DNA of 64,000 nt, from NCBI RefSeq assembly GCF_037392515.1, contig NC_090280.1:74078504-74142503 (forward strand). Reading direction: 5' to 3'. Of the stretch, positions 1 through 12,112 are shown piece after piece. Each line of letters starts with the position of its first letter. The first letter of the stretch is position 1. The DNA is from Haliotis asinina. Its lineage: Eukaryota; Mollusca; Gastropoda; Lepetellida; Haliotidae. The position numbers and the translations under genes are program-made. The notes beneath the pieces were generated by a model. That model was given only the letters and a program-made list of their open reading frames with translations, was not told where the DNA came from and made no database searches.

Positions 1-224
1 CTTGCTAGGATATTATAATTATCCGAGACCACATATAAACCCTAAATGGTTACTATAAGGTCAAGGATATTTTATTTGCATTTAATACCTGCAAACAGTT
101 ACGGATGGGTTGTTTATCCTTCTTAGTATTGTCATGGTTAAAGCGCTAAGGTGAACAAAGGTCAGTAACTGAAATATCATACAATGTGATAATGTTCAGT
201 ACAACTCCATAGAACGGATCCTCA

Positions 225-397
225 TCAACCCATGTTTGCCGTAAGAGGAGGATCGGGTGCTCAGACTCGCTTGCAACGCATTCCTGTAGATCTATACTCA
301 TGGTGTTAATCACTTGCAGATTCTCTTGCAGACTCGATTATTTACGGGCTGCTGTCATGTAGGGGAATATTGTTAAATGCGGTATAAAACAACAAAC
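225..397 (+). mobile_element. SINE-B, 5' truncated
   Basis: 'aacccatgtttgccgtaaga', 'gactcgattatttacggg', 'ggtataaaacaacaaac'. Confidence 0.8.
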
Positions 398-1093
398 ATA
401 ATATTTTAGTGCAGATATGTCGTATATATGTAGGACGTCAGCATCACCTTCTTCTCGGAACTGCATCACTTGACACTATAGTGAGCAACACTGACACACA
501 GTAGGGTTGTGTTAGGTGATTCACCAAGCTGATATACGGTTGGGTGGCATACATTGCGACGTGAGTCCACGAAACCGGCCTTATGCTCACTATTGTATAT
601 TTGTGTGTGGAACTCAAGAGAGTAAATATGTCAGCACACGGGTACTGGTATATAAGCAGAAGAAGATTTAGCTAGCTGCAAATCAATCGTGAAGAGAAGA
701 ATAAATATTGACTCCTTTATGGTACGACGACACTACAAGAAACAGGTCACAGTGAGTTCATTGGCGACAAGCGTGAGCTACCGTGGATTCAACCTCATTG
801 GCAATGCATAGGGGTGTATTTGATGAAATGGGTGTCGCTTTTGCACCCGGCCCCGTTCAATCGTGCGACAGCAGCGATAGGTGACCTAACACCTACACTT
901 TAATATGCTCTCTATGACAGTCATAGCGGTAAGATCGCTTGTGGATCTTCATGGGTCGTAGACAAAAGACACTAGTATCATTTGCCTGAGACAAACGCTC
1001 ATACATGATATTACCTTTTGTGGGTCCGTACAAAGTGACAGTAGCATGTTTTTCTAACGCTGCGTCACCTCGTATGAAAGATTTTCCCTAAAT
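398..1093. other. No gene seen
   Basis: Unique-looking DNA with one TATA-like word at 649. Confidence 0.5.
649..656 (+). promoter_or_regulatory. TATA-like box
   Basis: TATATAAG in a region with no recognised repeat. No open frame or splice donor that I trust follows, so this is only a candidate. Confidence 0.12.
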
Positions 1094-1291
1094 GAGTGAG
1101 TGAGTTTAGTTTTACGCCGCACTCAGCAATATTCCAACTACATGGTGGCGGTCTGTAAATATTCGAGTCTGCACCAGACAATCCACGGATCAACAGCATG
1201 AGCATTGATCTACGCAACTGGGAACCGATGACATGTGTCAGTCACGTTAGTGAGTCTGACCACCCGATCCCGTTAGTCGGCATTTTGACGT
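1094..1291 (-). mobile_element. SINE-B
   Basis: Well kept: 'gagtgagtttagttttacgc', 'caatccacggatcaacagca', 'gaccacccgatcccgttagt'. Confidence 0.88.
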
Positions 1292-1974
1292 CTATGACGC
1301 ACGTTATCATACCCAATTCTCCCCACAGATACTCATTCTGTTGATCAGTGGAATGTCTAGTTTAGACTCGAGTATTTACTGAACGTCTCCGTACAGTTGA
1401 AATACTGTTGAATGTTGCAAAGAAACTAGTACAAATGGATGATATTGATGAAAACAGATATTACTGACCAAACATTTACAGAAAAATACATTGAGAATAA
1501 AATGTAAACATGATTATTCTCAAACCGAATAATTGTGACATTGATTGTTAAAAGAGCACGGGAAACTCTGTGAAACCAAGGAATCAATTACTGGAAGTCT
1601 TCGTAAAATCTCTGACCATACACTGTATTTACCCAAATTGTTTATTCGAACTTTTTAACTTGCACGAAACTGTAAACCATATTGGATCAACAATAACCAA
1701 GACATCCCATGAAATCTATATGGCAAGTCTAGACTTCCAGTTTCTGGAAAAGGAAACCTATAGCTCCTATTCAGTGTATCTTTTTATCATAATTTAGGAC
1801 CCGATATGTTTCTGTAAAATATATTCCTTTCAGAAATTACACGTTAGTCTATCGAGCTGAGTTACTCGTAATGACCGACGTATTCTCGTTCTACCTCAGT
1901 GGATCTATGATTTCCAGGGTATGATGATGCATATTTATCTCAACTGTCTTGCTCTAAGGCGGGCTTGTCTGTGA

Positions 1975-2106
1975 CTAGCTTTCGCTCGTCACACCAACAA
2001 TAGTTGATCTGCCACAAGGGTTCAAGTGTGAACCCTGTTTTGGAAACTCTCGAAGTAATACTGGTGGAGTATTGCTATGGGGTGTAACACTGAACTCACT
2101 CACTCA
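1975..2106 (+). mobile_element. SINE-A, decayed
   Basis: 'gctttcgctcgtcacacc' head part and tail 'tggagtattgct' to 'gaactcactcactcac'. Confidence 0.5.
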
Positions 2107-2119
2107 CTATTGTTTTACA

Positions 2120-2345
2120 CTCTCTTACTAGCTTGACCTACGTGGAGCGCAATGGTATGCTGACGGTTCGGGTTCGATTCCCATCGGAGACATCTAGGTT
2201 CGGGCCCCGAGGTGGGCACATTTGTGTAGTGTCCGTGGACAAGATACTTAGAGCCACACTATCACAGTTCACCTAGCTTTAAAATGGGTACCCGTGAGGA
2301 TGCGCTGGCAGTGTAAGTGTTTAGCTCATTGCTCTCAACAGGCAG
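2120..2345 (+). mobile_element. SINE-D, tRNA-derived
   Basis: tRNA-like head (gagcgcaatggtatgc; B box ggttcgattccc at about 2170) followed by a body 'gtggacaagatactta ... cacctagctttaaaatgggt', a conserved domain seen in several invertebrate SINEs as I recall. Only copy in the window. Confidence 0.65.
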
Positions 2346-2548
2346 CATGGCTGCACGATCCCCAAGGCGTTAAAAAAGTATCGGAAAGTACGAATGTGTG
2401 ATAGTAATGTACGTAATGCCATGGGCAGGCAATGTGCCAGGATACGAGCGCCATATGAGCTGACTACTACTATTAGTGGACAGATTTATACACAGCTGAT
2501 AAGTTCCTGTGAATACGGCTTTGAACCTAACCTAATCATACCATCGGC

Positions 2549-2697
2549 GAGTGAGTGTGGTTTTACATCGTTTTAGTAATATTCCAGCAATATCACTGCG
2601 GTGGACACCAGAAACATTTTGCTCATGTGGGGAATCGAACCCAGGTCTTCGACGTGACAATGGAACGCTGTTACCTCTATGTCACCCCACCGCCCTC
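2549..2697 (-). mobile_element. SINE-A
   Basis: Near complete: tail 'gagtgagtgtggttttac', 'tgtggggaatcgaaccc' (inverse B box), 'caccccaccgccc' end. Confidence 0.8.
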
Positions 2698-2824
2698 ATG
2701 CCATCAACATGATACTGTATTTATAGTGCAAGCTAAAATAAGAAAGTGCATCGGCTGTCGCCAAACATGTAATATTATGCGTCAAAAGTACTGCAATATA
2801 GACATCAGCGTCTGCACCTGATGA

Positions 2825-3690
2825 CACACAAATTGGGACAGTTGATTGTTGAAAAGTCACCTCTTCTTGTCATAGCTGTGTTATGGGTTTATTTTCTTTC
2901 TCGGTTCTATGCATACAGTGAGACTGAAATATCTGAATAGAAGGCACGTTTCGTTTTCCAAAACCCGACGGTCTATTATCAATGGTGGTGGCGTCAAGTC
3001 TCTTCGCTGCAAGGTCTTGAAAGGCCATATTATCCTGTTTATTTCAATGACGTGATTCATCTTGAGGTTCTTGAGAGACATAAGACAAAACATTATGGAC
3101 GTCAAGTTCTTTATTGTATATACAACATTTTAGGGCTGTAAACATAGCCCTTCAACATAAATCTTAAAGCTGCTAAACAAAACCAAAAGCATTAGAAAAG
3201 AGTGCATATCTAATATCTGAGGATCAATCTATCCTGTACGAACACTGATAAATTGTAGAAAATGTTCTTCCTATCAATGAGACATTTGTTCAACAAGGCC
3301 TACAAGGAAGAAGGCACGATCCACTGGCGAAAAGGTGCTAGTTTTTCAGAGTCTGTTCACGTTTTTAACGATGTTTCCACGTATATAGAAATTGATTGAT
3401 TGATTTATTTATTATTAATCGCCCCTTTTTAAGAGTGCAGTTGTAGTAATAATCATTGCCCGAGTCCATCAGTGCGGTAAAGATCCACTGTTCAATATCG
3501 TGTTAAATTATGTGGGAAAAAACATTATAACGTAATTATTTGTTCTGCAGGCGAAATCATGTCAATCCACGCACTATATAGTGCGGGCGCTTTTCCATTT
3601 TTCATTCATATAATAGTTATGTATATTTTCAAACTCTTATGGCATGACCAGACATTACCGAGAATTTAGGAATATGTTTAATTTGATTTC
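2825..3690. other. No gene seen
   Basis: AT-rich. A perfect 16-base palindrome cgcactatatagtgcg lies near 3569; nothing else stands out. Confidence 0.5.
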
Positions 3691-4660
3691 TAGTATAAAC
3701 AGTCTTGACCAGTTATCAAGTGTCTGCTTTCATTCAAGAGAGACAACTCCGTTAATCTTTTTTCATTAGTTTGTGAAGAGTTATCCCCCTTTGTTTACTT
3801 GCTAGCAGACAACCCTTTCATTGATGCTCAGTATGGATGATTTGGAGGAAGTTGATTTTAGAGTATTATTACTAGGACATCAGATCAGCTAAAGTGATTT
3901 CAAGTAGAACGGGCATCCCTATTACAAATGGATATGGTACTGAGCAACAGGGTGGCGCGGGTAGGCCAAGAAAATTGACCGTCGGTGACAGGAGGCGGCT
4001 TGGTATTCATGTTTCTAAGACTTAAGACTGAATATGACTGATAGAAGAACTGGGGCTGTCTGTAAGGAGACAATTTAGAATTGAGCTGCATGCAATGAGT
4101 TGGGATAAAGGTCGAGGAAATCCATCACCGATCATGAAACCTGAACAAAATGGTCATATCTGTGTTAGTGGCAACGCCCCTCTGTGTGTTTAGAGGGAAT
4201 GTGAACAGTGACCGGTACACAGATATTCTCGAGGGACATTTACTTCCGTCTGCTCACTTGTTCTATGGAAACCTTTGAATTTTTCAGTAGGACAACGACC
4301 CAAAACATCGTTCAAAGCAGGCCTGGTTTCGGACCCAATCCAGCCATGCTATAGTCCTGATCCAAAACCAATAAGAAAATGTTTGGTGACTTATGAAGAA
4401 AAAGAGTCAATAAGAAAAATCTGACAAATATTGCTGAAATGAAAGAAGAGGTGGTCCGATATTGGTACAACATGGACCACGACTTTCTAACTTCTTTGGT
4501 CAGTAATATGCCCCTCCTCAATGAAGCCTGCATTGCTGCCCATGGCGACTTGACAAAATACTAACTGTTCACCTGTCTTTGAATCTGGAGTTATGTTCTG
4601 CTAATATTCACATTTAATAATTGAGATTTGAGTTTAAAAAAATCTCATCTGTTCATACTA
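3691..4660 (+). mobile_element. Tc1-like transposon, old deleted copy
   Basis: About 970 bp. Ends tagtataaacag and ctgttcatacta are inverted matches. The subterminal pair of this family survives at 3738-3749 and 3778-3789. The interior is a broken transposase of the same family. Confidence 0.72.
3880..4563 (+). pseudogene. Tc1 transposase fragments
   Basis: Pieces in changing frames match the other two copies in order: [18 protein letters not shown] near 3950, NPSPIMK near 4115, TPLCVFRGNV near 4170, RYTDILEGHLLPSAH near 4217, NDPKH near 4296, and a C-terminus AHGDLTKY before TAA at 4561. The first catalytic Asp region is deleted. Confidence 0.75.
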
Positions 4661-4712
4661 TATTTAGTATCTCTTTGACTGCCATGGTTGGTGAGTACAT
4701 GTGATAAGAGTC

Positions 4713-4805
4713 AATGAGTGAGTGAATTGTGTTTTACGCTGCTGCTAGCAATATCCCAGCATTATAACGCCGTGAACACCAGACATGGACTTCACATATA
4801 ATACC
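4713..4805 (-). mobile_element. SINE-A, 3' half
   Basis: 'gagtgagtgaattgtgtttt' to 'gacttcacatataataccc'. Confidence 0.7.
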
Positions 4806-5343
4806 CGTGTAGGGGGTGAGTATTAAAGAAAATAAAGTACTTTATAGTTGAAGTTGTCATCCACAAACTATCGTACTTTCTTGTTATGGGATACTCTAGC
4901 TTTTGTTTGCTTTAAATATCTCTTTTATATCTCATTTATCTGTAAAGGCCAATGTAATATTTTCCAACTCGTTCCAAAAATACACTACTAAAAATGTTCT
5001 AGTTCCGTATACCGCCAATGGTGGTACATGAGAATACAAATAAATATAAATATAAATATGACAAGAGGGCAGATAAACAGCGAAGAAGAGGCAAATGTTA
5101 AGGTATCTTTGTAGATTTAAATATTACATTAATGAACACAGCAAGATTTTTAAGATTGAGAGTTTTTTAGAGGAGAACAGTTTGACAACTTTCCACAGGG
5201 ATGCAGAATTCAGGCCCGAAGGTAAATAGGTTTGTCTATACTATAATAAAGCATCGCACTTGAACAGATAATGAAATTCATCTCCGACTGTATGAGAATT
5301 ACATAAAGAGCTCAGACGATATTCTCTAGGAACATTTGCACAA

Positions 5344-5580
5344 CGGCCAATTTCTATAGGGAGGTGATACGCATGTGTATGCGTGACTGCTTGTACTAAC
5401 CCACATTGTACAGGTTGGTTTTACAGTGCTGAGATTCCGTGCCACAGTTAAGACCTACTAATATACTGACTTCGACGCGTCGGCAAGTCCTTGTTGTACC
5501 CATTAATGCCGAGCGCCAGACAGGGGCAGAAAAAACAATATGATATTTAACGTCTTTTGGTACGACTAGGAAGCAGACAG
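5344..5580 (-). mobile_element. SINE-C, 5' truncated
   Basis: Minus-strand copy of the 57.1 kb SINE: 'gcgctcggcattaatgggta', 'gcactgtaaaacc', 'ttagtacaagcagtcacgca'. The tRNA-like head is lost. Confidence 0.65.
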
Positions 5581-6874
5581 AAAATGAATGACACGATTTT
5601 ATGAATGACAACTTGCAATTATTCATTGTAATACCGTTTATCTCATTGGGTTCAGCTTTGCATTGTTATCTTTGTACATTAACCCTACCTAATTAGCTTC
5701 GTCATATGTTGTTGTCTTAGAACATGAACACATACACCCAAACCGCTTGGCAGACTCAAGAAGGTTATTACGACATAGCTTATCCCACCGGGTACCCTTT
5801 TTCTGTTGGTTGAACGCAGTAAGTTTTGAACAAACCCACCTGCCTTATGTAAGACCACATGTATCACACGTGCTTCCAGGTGGGGCAGCACAGACGTCCA
5901 AGAAACTCTCAGGCGTCAAGCTGCCAAACACGAGTCAACCATCAACCAAGACCTCTCCTCATCCAACTTTGTTTGACGTAAACTGTTTTGTGACCTGAAC
6001 TCTATGCACACGACCATATAGCAATGCCAAACATATAAATGTAAATGTCTAGATCTATTTCCACAGCTTTAAAAAATGTCTGCTACCGAAAGGCACATGC
6101 TCATCTTCTGGTAACCGGAGACTGGCGATAAAATTCTCGCATAACTGGATATCATAATCTGTAACGTAATTGGGGTTATCATACTGTTCAGTGAGCGAAA
6201 TAGCGTCTGTCCGGCGGCCCGCTGCTTGCTAGTTTCATGACGGGCTTACAACTTTATTTTATAGCCGGCCCTGTGGTCCAATACATTTTCCAAGGCTATA
6301 TATTGACTGTAGGAAATATTTCGAAAATAATTTACAACTGTGGTAACTAGATGATGTCTGTATAGTTCATGATCAATCAAACTGTAACAGATCAACCTAC
6401 CTATTTATGTAACACTAAATGTTACTGGACTAGAGAATGTTTCCAGCCAATGAATAATGCCGTTCTTTTTCTGATGGCAGTAACACTAAATGAATTGATA
6501 GTGACCAAGTCATGGTTTTATTAAATTTGATTCTGCACGTGTTTAAGTTTACCCAACTACAAGTAATTCATTCATTTACTTTCTTTTAACATCATATCTC
6601 AATTTCCCATCTTTAATACAGGGTTTACATGTTAACAAGGCCGGCAACATTTTTAGTTATCAGCCCTGTGGGCTTCCTGTCTTTTATTAGGAGTTTCATA
6701 CACTGTACTGTTACATTCTACAGGCCAGAATCTCCTGTGAAGCTACAGTATGTCGAACCATAAGGAGGAACAAAAGTCTTTACCAGCAAGACATCATTAT
6801 TTTGATTCACATTACGTATGGCGAGCCTTTGACGTCCTGCATTTGGGACATCGAGGGGAACATGAGTACAACAA
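5581..6874. other. No gene recognised
   Basis: An 83-codon open frame (5747-5998) and its antisense are not recognised and lack splice or family support. Confidence 0.45.
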
Positions 6875-6992
6875 CAGTGAATGGGATTTACGTCACTCTT
6901 AGCAATATTCCAGCAGTATTGTGGCGGGAATACCAGTAATAGACTTCACACATTGCAGCCATGTGGGGAATCGAACCCGGGGACGAGGCGTA
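6875..6992 (-). mobile_element. SINE-A, 5' truncated
   Basis: 'ttagcaatattccagcagta' and 'catgtggggaatcgaacccg'. Confidence 0.8.
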
Positions 6993-7038
6993 CAATAACA
7001 CTTCATTGCCTTCTAAATACCAACGCATCCGTCAAGTA

Positions 7039-7212
7039 CAATGGAAGCTGTCAAAACCGGCATCTGCCCAATCCGGCAAGGTGTTTACACCAGTATAAAG
7101 TCTCAGTCCCATCCGTGGCCTGTAATCTAATCACCAGCTCTACAATCCAGCATTCTGTCTACACCGGACTATTTCTTCAGTCCGATGAGAGCCGGTTTAG
7201 ACAACTTCCAAC
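7039..7212 (+). mobile_element. Pogo-like MITE, copy 1
   Basis: About 175 bp. Starts CAATGGAAGCTGTCAAAACC and ends with the inverse near 7212. No coding capacity. The terminal sequence and TA target suggest a pogo/Tigger origin, which is inference. Confidence 0.75.
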
Positions 7213-7247
7213 CTAGTGGACAGTCTGGCAAGATTCACTGCATTAAA

Positions 7248-7423
7248 AGTTGGAAGCTGTCTTAACCAGCACTCACTAGGGCTGAAGAAACAATGCGGTT
7301 TAGACAATGTGCCGGATTGGAGAGGTGATGATAAATGTACAAGGGACGGATGGGACTGAGATTTTGTGTCGGTGTTGACAAGTTGAGGAATTGGACAGAT
7401 GCCGGATTTGACAGCTTCCACTG
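7248..7423 (-). mobile_element. Pogo-like MITE, copy 2, inverted to copy 1
   Basis: Same element in reverse orientation 35 bp after copy 1. Ends in gacagcttccactg followed by TA (7424-7425). Together the two copies form a long imperfect palindrome. Confidence 0.75.
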
Positions 7424-7635
7424 TATATGGGTACAAAGTGTTGTAGTTCAGGAGTACCGAACATATACTTATGTACATACCTTTCTTGTGCATAATTATG
7501 TAATGATCTGATGAAGTGAAGGAACTCGATATCATCCGGTTCTTCCCAGACAAGAGCCTTTTAAGCATATTATTATGAAAGAGGACAAATTTGGTTCCAG
7601 TGCCAAATATATTAAAGTCCGATTTTGTTCGAGTT

Positions 7636-7836
7636 GATCTTCAGCAGTTCTTGCTGTTGTTAGAGACGACTAACGGGATGTGGTGCTCAGGTCGCTGACT
7701 TGGATGACACATGTCAAAGTATCCCAACTGCTGTTGATCACAGGATTGTCTGGTCCAGACATGATTATGTACAGACCGCCGCCATATAGCTGGATATATT
7801 GTTGACTGCGGAGTAAAACTAAACTCACTCACTCAG
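7636..7836 (+). mobile_element. SINE-B
   Basis: 'gcgactaacgggat'-like start, 'ggattgtctggtccagacat', 'aaaactaaactcactcactc'. Confidence 0.88.
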
Positions 7837-8039
7837 TTCATCATGCCGATTTTCCTGGCATATTGTAAACGTGTCTTACAAGACCCCAGTGACTGGATTA
7901 ACCTTTTGTCTTACGTCAAAACAGCCCGGGTTCTTGGACGTTAGTACGTGAATTTTACTTTGTGTTTCATCCTGCCGCGGCAGCGTGTATAGTATCTAAC
8001 GCTGTCAGACCCAGGTCATGTCATGTCACAGTGTTCGAA

Positions 8040-8790
8040 ATGAACCAATTCGCAAACACAATTCACTCACTCACCGGGTCTAGTGAACTGCAGCGCGATG
8101 GTGGGCTGCGGCCCCAAACAACACTCAGTCAGCTGGTGACATTTGGACTGCGGCGCCAAACAATATTCACTCACTCCATGATTGAGTCTAGAGAGACCCT
8201 ATATATAAAGCTGTGATGGTCTGGGCTGTGGCGTAAAACAATATTCAATTACTGGATGACCGAGTCTGATGGATTCCTGTAAACTCTGGGGCTTGTAACG
8301 CTAAAAACTGACATAAGGAATATACTGTCACGAACTATATAAACTATATAGACTCTTTACACCCCTTTACTTTTATGTACTGCTTAGACCCCCTTGATGA
8401 CAGTTTTAGCGTTACAAACCCCTGTGCTGTTTCGAGCCCCTGTGATATTTCGAGCTGCGATTTCAAACAATACTCCCTCAAAATGCAACAGTTGTGATAT
8501 TTCTGGCAGTGACTAAATAAATACATTGAATCTGTCAGAGCGTCTTACGGATCGCTTGCATTAAGGTTGTAATGTGACTAGGTGTGGCGTTAAACAATAT
8601 TCATCCTGTCATCGACGTTTAAAGGGGCGCTGCAATTAAAACTGTGATATTTCGGACAATACGTACTCACCAAGGCAACGTATGTTACAGATGTGACATT
8701 TCGTGCAGTCCCACAGAGGAAAACACTGACTCAGTCAGCTGTAAATAACGCTGTGAGAGCGAGAGTTCGAACAACATTAACTCATTTATT
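8040..8790. repeat. Degenerate tandem array resembling SINE tails
   Basis: Repeated blocks contain 'tgtgatatttcg', 'gctgcggcgccaaacaatat' and 'tcactcactc' with variable spacing of about 50-70 bp. The last two blocks are the 3' tail of SINE-A and SINE-B. One further fragment is at 17099-17130. Confidence 0.55.
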
Positions 8791-9341
8791 TTATCAGTAC
8801 GGTGTTTCCAGAAAGCACACCGTTCAAACATCTGTATGCCACAAGATTCACAGATACCGCACCTTCCAAAATACCACTTAAAGGTATCCCCTTTATCGGT
8901 GATTTAAAACCAATTCATTCTCATCCCAAAACATGACCGACACCATATGACCATTAAACACACGATAACAGCTCACTGAAGGAAATGATAATCCACGGTC
9001 GACTTGCAAACACGTGTAATCTACGAGTACTGAGTGGAAGCTATTTCAGTTGATCGAGTTATGCCACTCAATTGAATAGCCTTGGTTAATCTAACACCCA
9101 CGAGTGCTAAAATATAAACAAATACCTTTCGATGAGGCAATCCGCACCTAACAATTACAAGAAGGTTGTCTGATTAGTGAGCTCGGAACAGAGACTACAC
9201 GCTATATTGGGCTTATAATGGCACAAGAATGTTTGATATGTACCGCATGACTTAATGTGCGTACATGCGCATATCAATATGAGGAGATTACTGGGGAGTA
9301 ATCCTTGCAGGGTATCTGTGTAGCGCATGCTGTGAGGAGTT

Positions 9342-9407
9342 GATAAAACCCAGGAATTTCGTTGTCAGAGTTGATTGTATGCGCCGTTTAACCATCAGCA
9401 GATTCAG
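9342..9407 (+). promoter_or_regulatory. Possible TATA box plus short leader exon
   Basis: A TATA-like gataaaa (9342-9348) sits about 23 bp before an initiator-like tcagagttg, followed by a consensus donor cag|gtaagg at 9408. This could be a noncoding first exon on the + strand. The elements are short and common by chance; there is no independent support. Confidence 0.15.
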
Positions 9408-9477
9408 GTAAGGTCGTGTATTTTTTGTCTACAGAAGGAATACTTTGATCGAAATCTAAATTATGTTATCTTTGTTT

Positions 9478-9700
9478 GTTGTTTTTACGTCGCACTCAAC
9501 AATATTCCTGCTATATGGCGACGGTCAGTACAAACCCGTACAAACAGCTGAACAGACAAACCTGTGATCAACAGCATGCGCATCGATATACGCAAATGGG
9601 ATATGATGACACGTTCGTGTTAGTGACCTTGACCATGTTATCGTATTCCGTCAGTAGTCTTTTACGACAAGCATGGGGTACTGAAGATCAATTCTCAACT
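9478..9700 (-). mobile_element. SINE-B
   Basis: 'ttacgtcgcactcaacaata', 'gatcaacagcatgcgcatcg', 'acgacaagcatggggtactg'. Confidence 0.82.
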
Positions 9701-9818
9701 GAAGACCAAGGTGCGATTCCCCACACGAGTACAGTGTGTGATGCCCATTTCTGGTGCTCCCCGTCGTGATGTAGCTGTAATATCGCTAAAAGCGGCATAA
9801 AACATAACTCACTCACTA
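9700..9818 (+). mobile_element. SINE-A abutting a SINE-B
   Basis: 'gaagaccaaggtgcgattcc' to 'taactcactcacta'. Its head runs into the 9478-9700 SINE-B copy. Confidence 0.75.
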
Positions 9819-10024
9819 TAACGGAGTGTGTGTACCGTAAATACCTCTTGTGAACCGGTTTCGTGTCAGGGTTTAATGATACACGGTGGTGGTGCTGACA
9901 TCTGAGGTACCCATTGTCCGCAGTGCACAGCTGCGTGTATTTGGCAGAGCAGGATCCGCTAGTTGACGTAAATCGCGGTTTTGACTTTCATACACACCAT
10001 GATTGAGCCTTTGCACCATATCAA

Positions 10025-10144
10025 AGGAAAATACGGTTTGATTCCCGACATGGGTATAATGTGTGAAGCCCATTTCTGGGGTCTCCAAGCGTGATATTGT
10101 TGGAATATTGCTAAAAGCGGCGTAAAACTAAACTCGCTCACTCT
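10025..10144 (+). mobile_element. SINE-A, head degraded
   Basis: 'gtttgattcccgacatgggt', 'gtgtgaagcccatttctggg', tail 'gcgtaaaactaaactcgctc'. Confidence 0.8.
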
Positions 10145-10188
10145 TCACCATATACATTTACCTGACTATGGGACGAGGAAAAGCCTAG

Positions 10189-10330
10189 GTGAGGTGAGGT
10201 GAGATGAGGTGAGGTGAGGTGAGGTGAAAAGGGCTCTGACGTCGAATATATCGCTCATATGACGACGTGCATGCGTGTGTATGTGTGGCTGATTGTACTA
10301 CCCAGACTTAAGCTGATTTTATGTAGAGGG
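10189..10330 (-). mobile_element. SINE-C 3' part with (GGTGA)n tail
   Basis: gaggtgaggtgaggtgag run is the reverse complement of the CTCAC tail at 59.1 kb, followed by the inverted 'cttaagtctgggtagtacaa' body. Confidence 0.7.
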
Positions 10331-10640
10331 TCATATCTAAATAAATCTCCGTTCGTGAAAAATAATGGAGCCGATGGACAATATGCTTAAGGAATGGAGA
10401 GATACGAGGATATTACCCTACTTAAGTTACATTCAAAGTACTGGGAATATTTCGGTTATCAAAAGTGAATGTTACATGACAAAATGAAGTCTTTAATTTG
10501 AAACTGGTACACATCACTCCTTTCCAGAAAAGGTAATGGAGCGAGTAGACAATGAAATGTCGTGACAAATGTAATTTAAGGTGTCAGCTCACTAAGACAA
10601 CATACCGCAGTTAAGCATGAATACTCCACACACGTTATAC

Positions 10641-10806
10641 CAACTCCGAGCCAACCAGTCCTTGTGGTACCCATTAATGCCGAGCGACAGACAAGGAACA
10701 ACAAGTACCATATTTTAACGTGCTTTCGTCTGACACCCCCGCGGATCGAACCCACGACCTTCCACTGCCCGGTTGGACGCTGTAACCACTAAACCACGGA
10801 GGTGGT
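10641..10806 (-). mobile_element. SINE-C 5' part with tRNA-like head
   Basis: Inverse of 'tggtttagtggttacagc' (A box) and 'ggttcgatccgc' (B box), then 'tcggcattaatgggtaccac'. May be the other half of the 10189-10330 piece, separated by 310 bp. Confidence 0.7.
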
Positions 10807-11199
10807 CTTATGACAAGAATACCAGAGCGGTACTTCAACACAGGTTTGAAATACATCGACTTACTAGTACAACATGAATGGCTAATGTCTGTCCTCACTC
10901 ACCAGTGACCTAGCGATACTGCTTTGATCCGGATCAGAGAAACCAATGGTTGATGGTGTGATGACTCATACTGGCGTGGTTCTTTCACATCCCGCCAGTC
11001 ATATGCTGGAGATGCACCTCGGTCTCCGAGATGCCGACTGTGTATCATCTTCGATATAAGCTTATTGGAATTCAAAACGTACGCAAACTCACCCCAAAAG
11101 GCGGTGTGTGAAGGATCGCTCTGACTCAGAACCAGTTTGGAACCAATGCCAGGAAGCTGCTCGCCCTTACATTGTCCGTCATTAATACTTCATCAACCA

Positions 11200-11415
11200 T
11201 CTTCGGTCCGTGCAGATCCGGGTTAGAATTGATCTTCAACAGCCAATGGAATCAGGAGGCAGTTAGGGTGATTGACTGGTCAAGTTTGGTTCTCGTATCC
11301 CAGTTGAATAGATTGCTCATGATGTTGATCACTGGATTGACTGGTCCAGACTCGAATATTTACAGGTCACAGCATATAATTTGAATATTGCTGAGTGAGA
11401 CGTAAAACAAACAAA
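11200..11415 (+). mobile_element. SINE-B
   Basis: 'agatccgggttagaattgat', 'gttgatcactggattgactg', 'ttgctgagtgagacgtaaaa'; ends in aaca repeats. Confidence 0.85.
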
Positions 11416-11982
11416 CAAAAACTCCAACCGTCTTTATCAGTGCGAGGTCCGCCATATTTTGTCGCACCCGTCCAAGGCAATGTCCGATTCTTAACATCAC
11501 TGGCATATATTCACAGACTAAGAGTTATATTTATTTAAAAAAGGTGAATCTATTTTAAAAAAAGTAATATTAGAATAAGTATTAAACATTAAAAGATAAG
11601 ATATGAAAGGAGGGAGCCAAGAGCTGAGCCAGTCTTGACTTGCTGAAATACACTTGACTCTGATTACACTCCACTTTATTCTCGTGGGTGTGCGAGACCG
11701 ATTATTCCTTTATTGGGTTTCTTCTGCACGTCCATGATCCATCGCCAGTCTCCTCGTCTCCTCCACTGTCCATTTTCATCGCCATGAGAGGTGAGGTGTG
11801 GGGGTACAAGAAAGGGTTTTCTTTCCCATAACATTTACAGCGTTTACGACGATCACACTCCCGTACTCCAATGCTCAAACTCTTGGAGGTACAACGCTTT
11901 GGAAATGGGCCTTGCTGTAGCTTTCGCTTGGCTGCAAACAATGGGCTATGATCCACATGACTGATACGCGGCGGTGGAGGAG

Positions 11983-12112
11983 GGTGAAGGTTAATGAGTC
12001 ACGCCGAAGACTCGGGTTTGATTCCCCACATTGGTAGAGTGTGTGAAGCCCATTTCTGGTATACAGCGTCGTGATTGTGCCGCAATATTGCGTAAAACTA
12101 AGCGCACTCACA
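11983..12112 (+). mobile_element. SINE-A
   Basis: 'gtcacgccgaagactcgggt' and 'gtgtgaagcccatttctggt', with a short tail. Confidence 0.8.

Noticed and set aside
3569..3584. Perfect 16-base palindrome
   Set aside because: Too short and isolated to assign a role.
5747..5998. 83-codon open frame and its antisense partner
   Set aside because: No recognisable motif; both strands open by chance.
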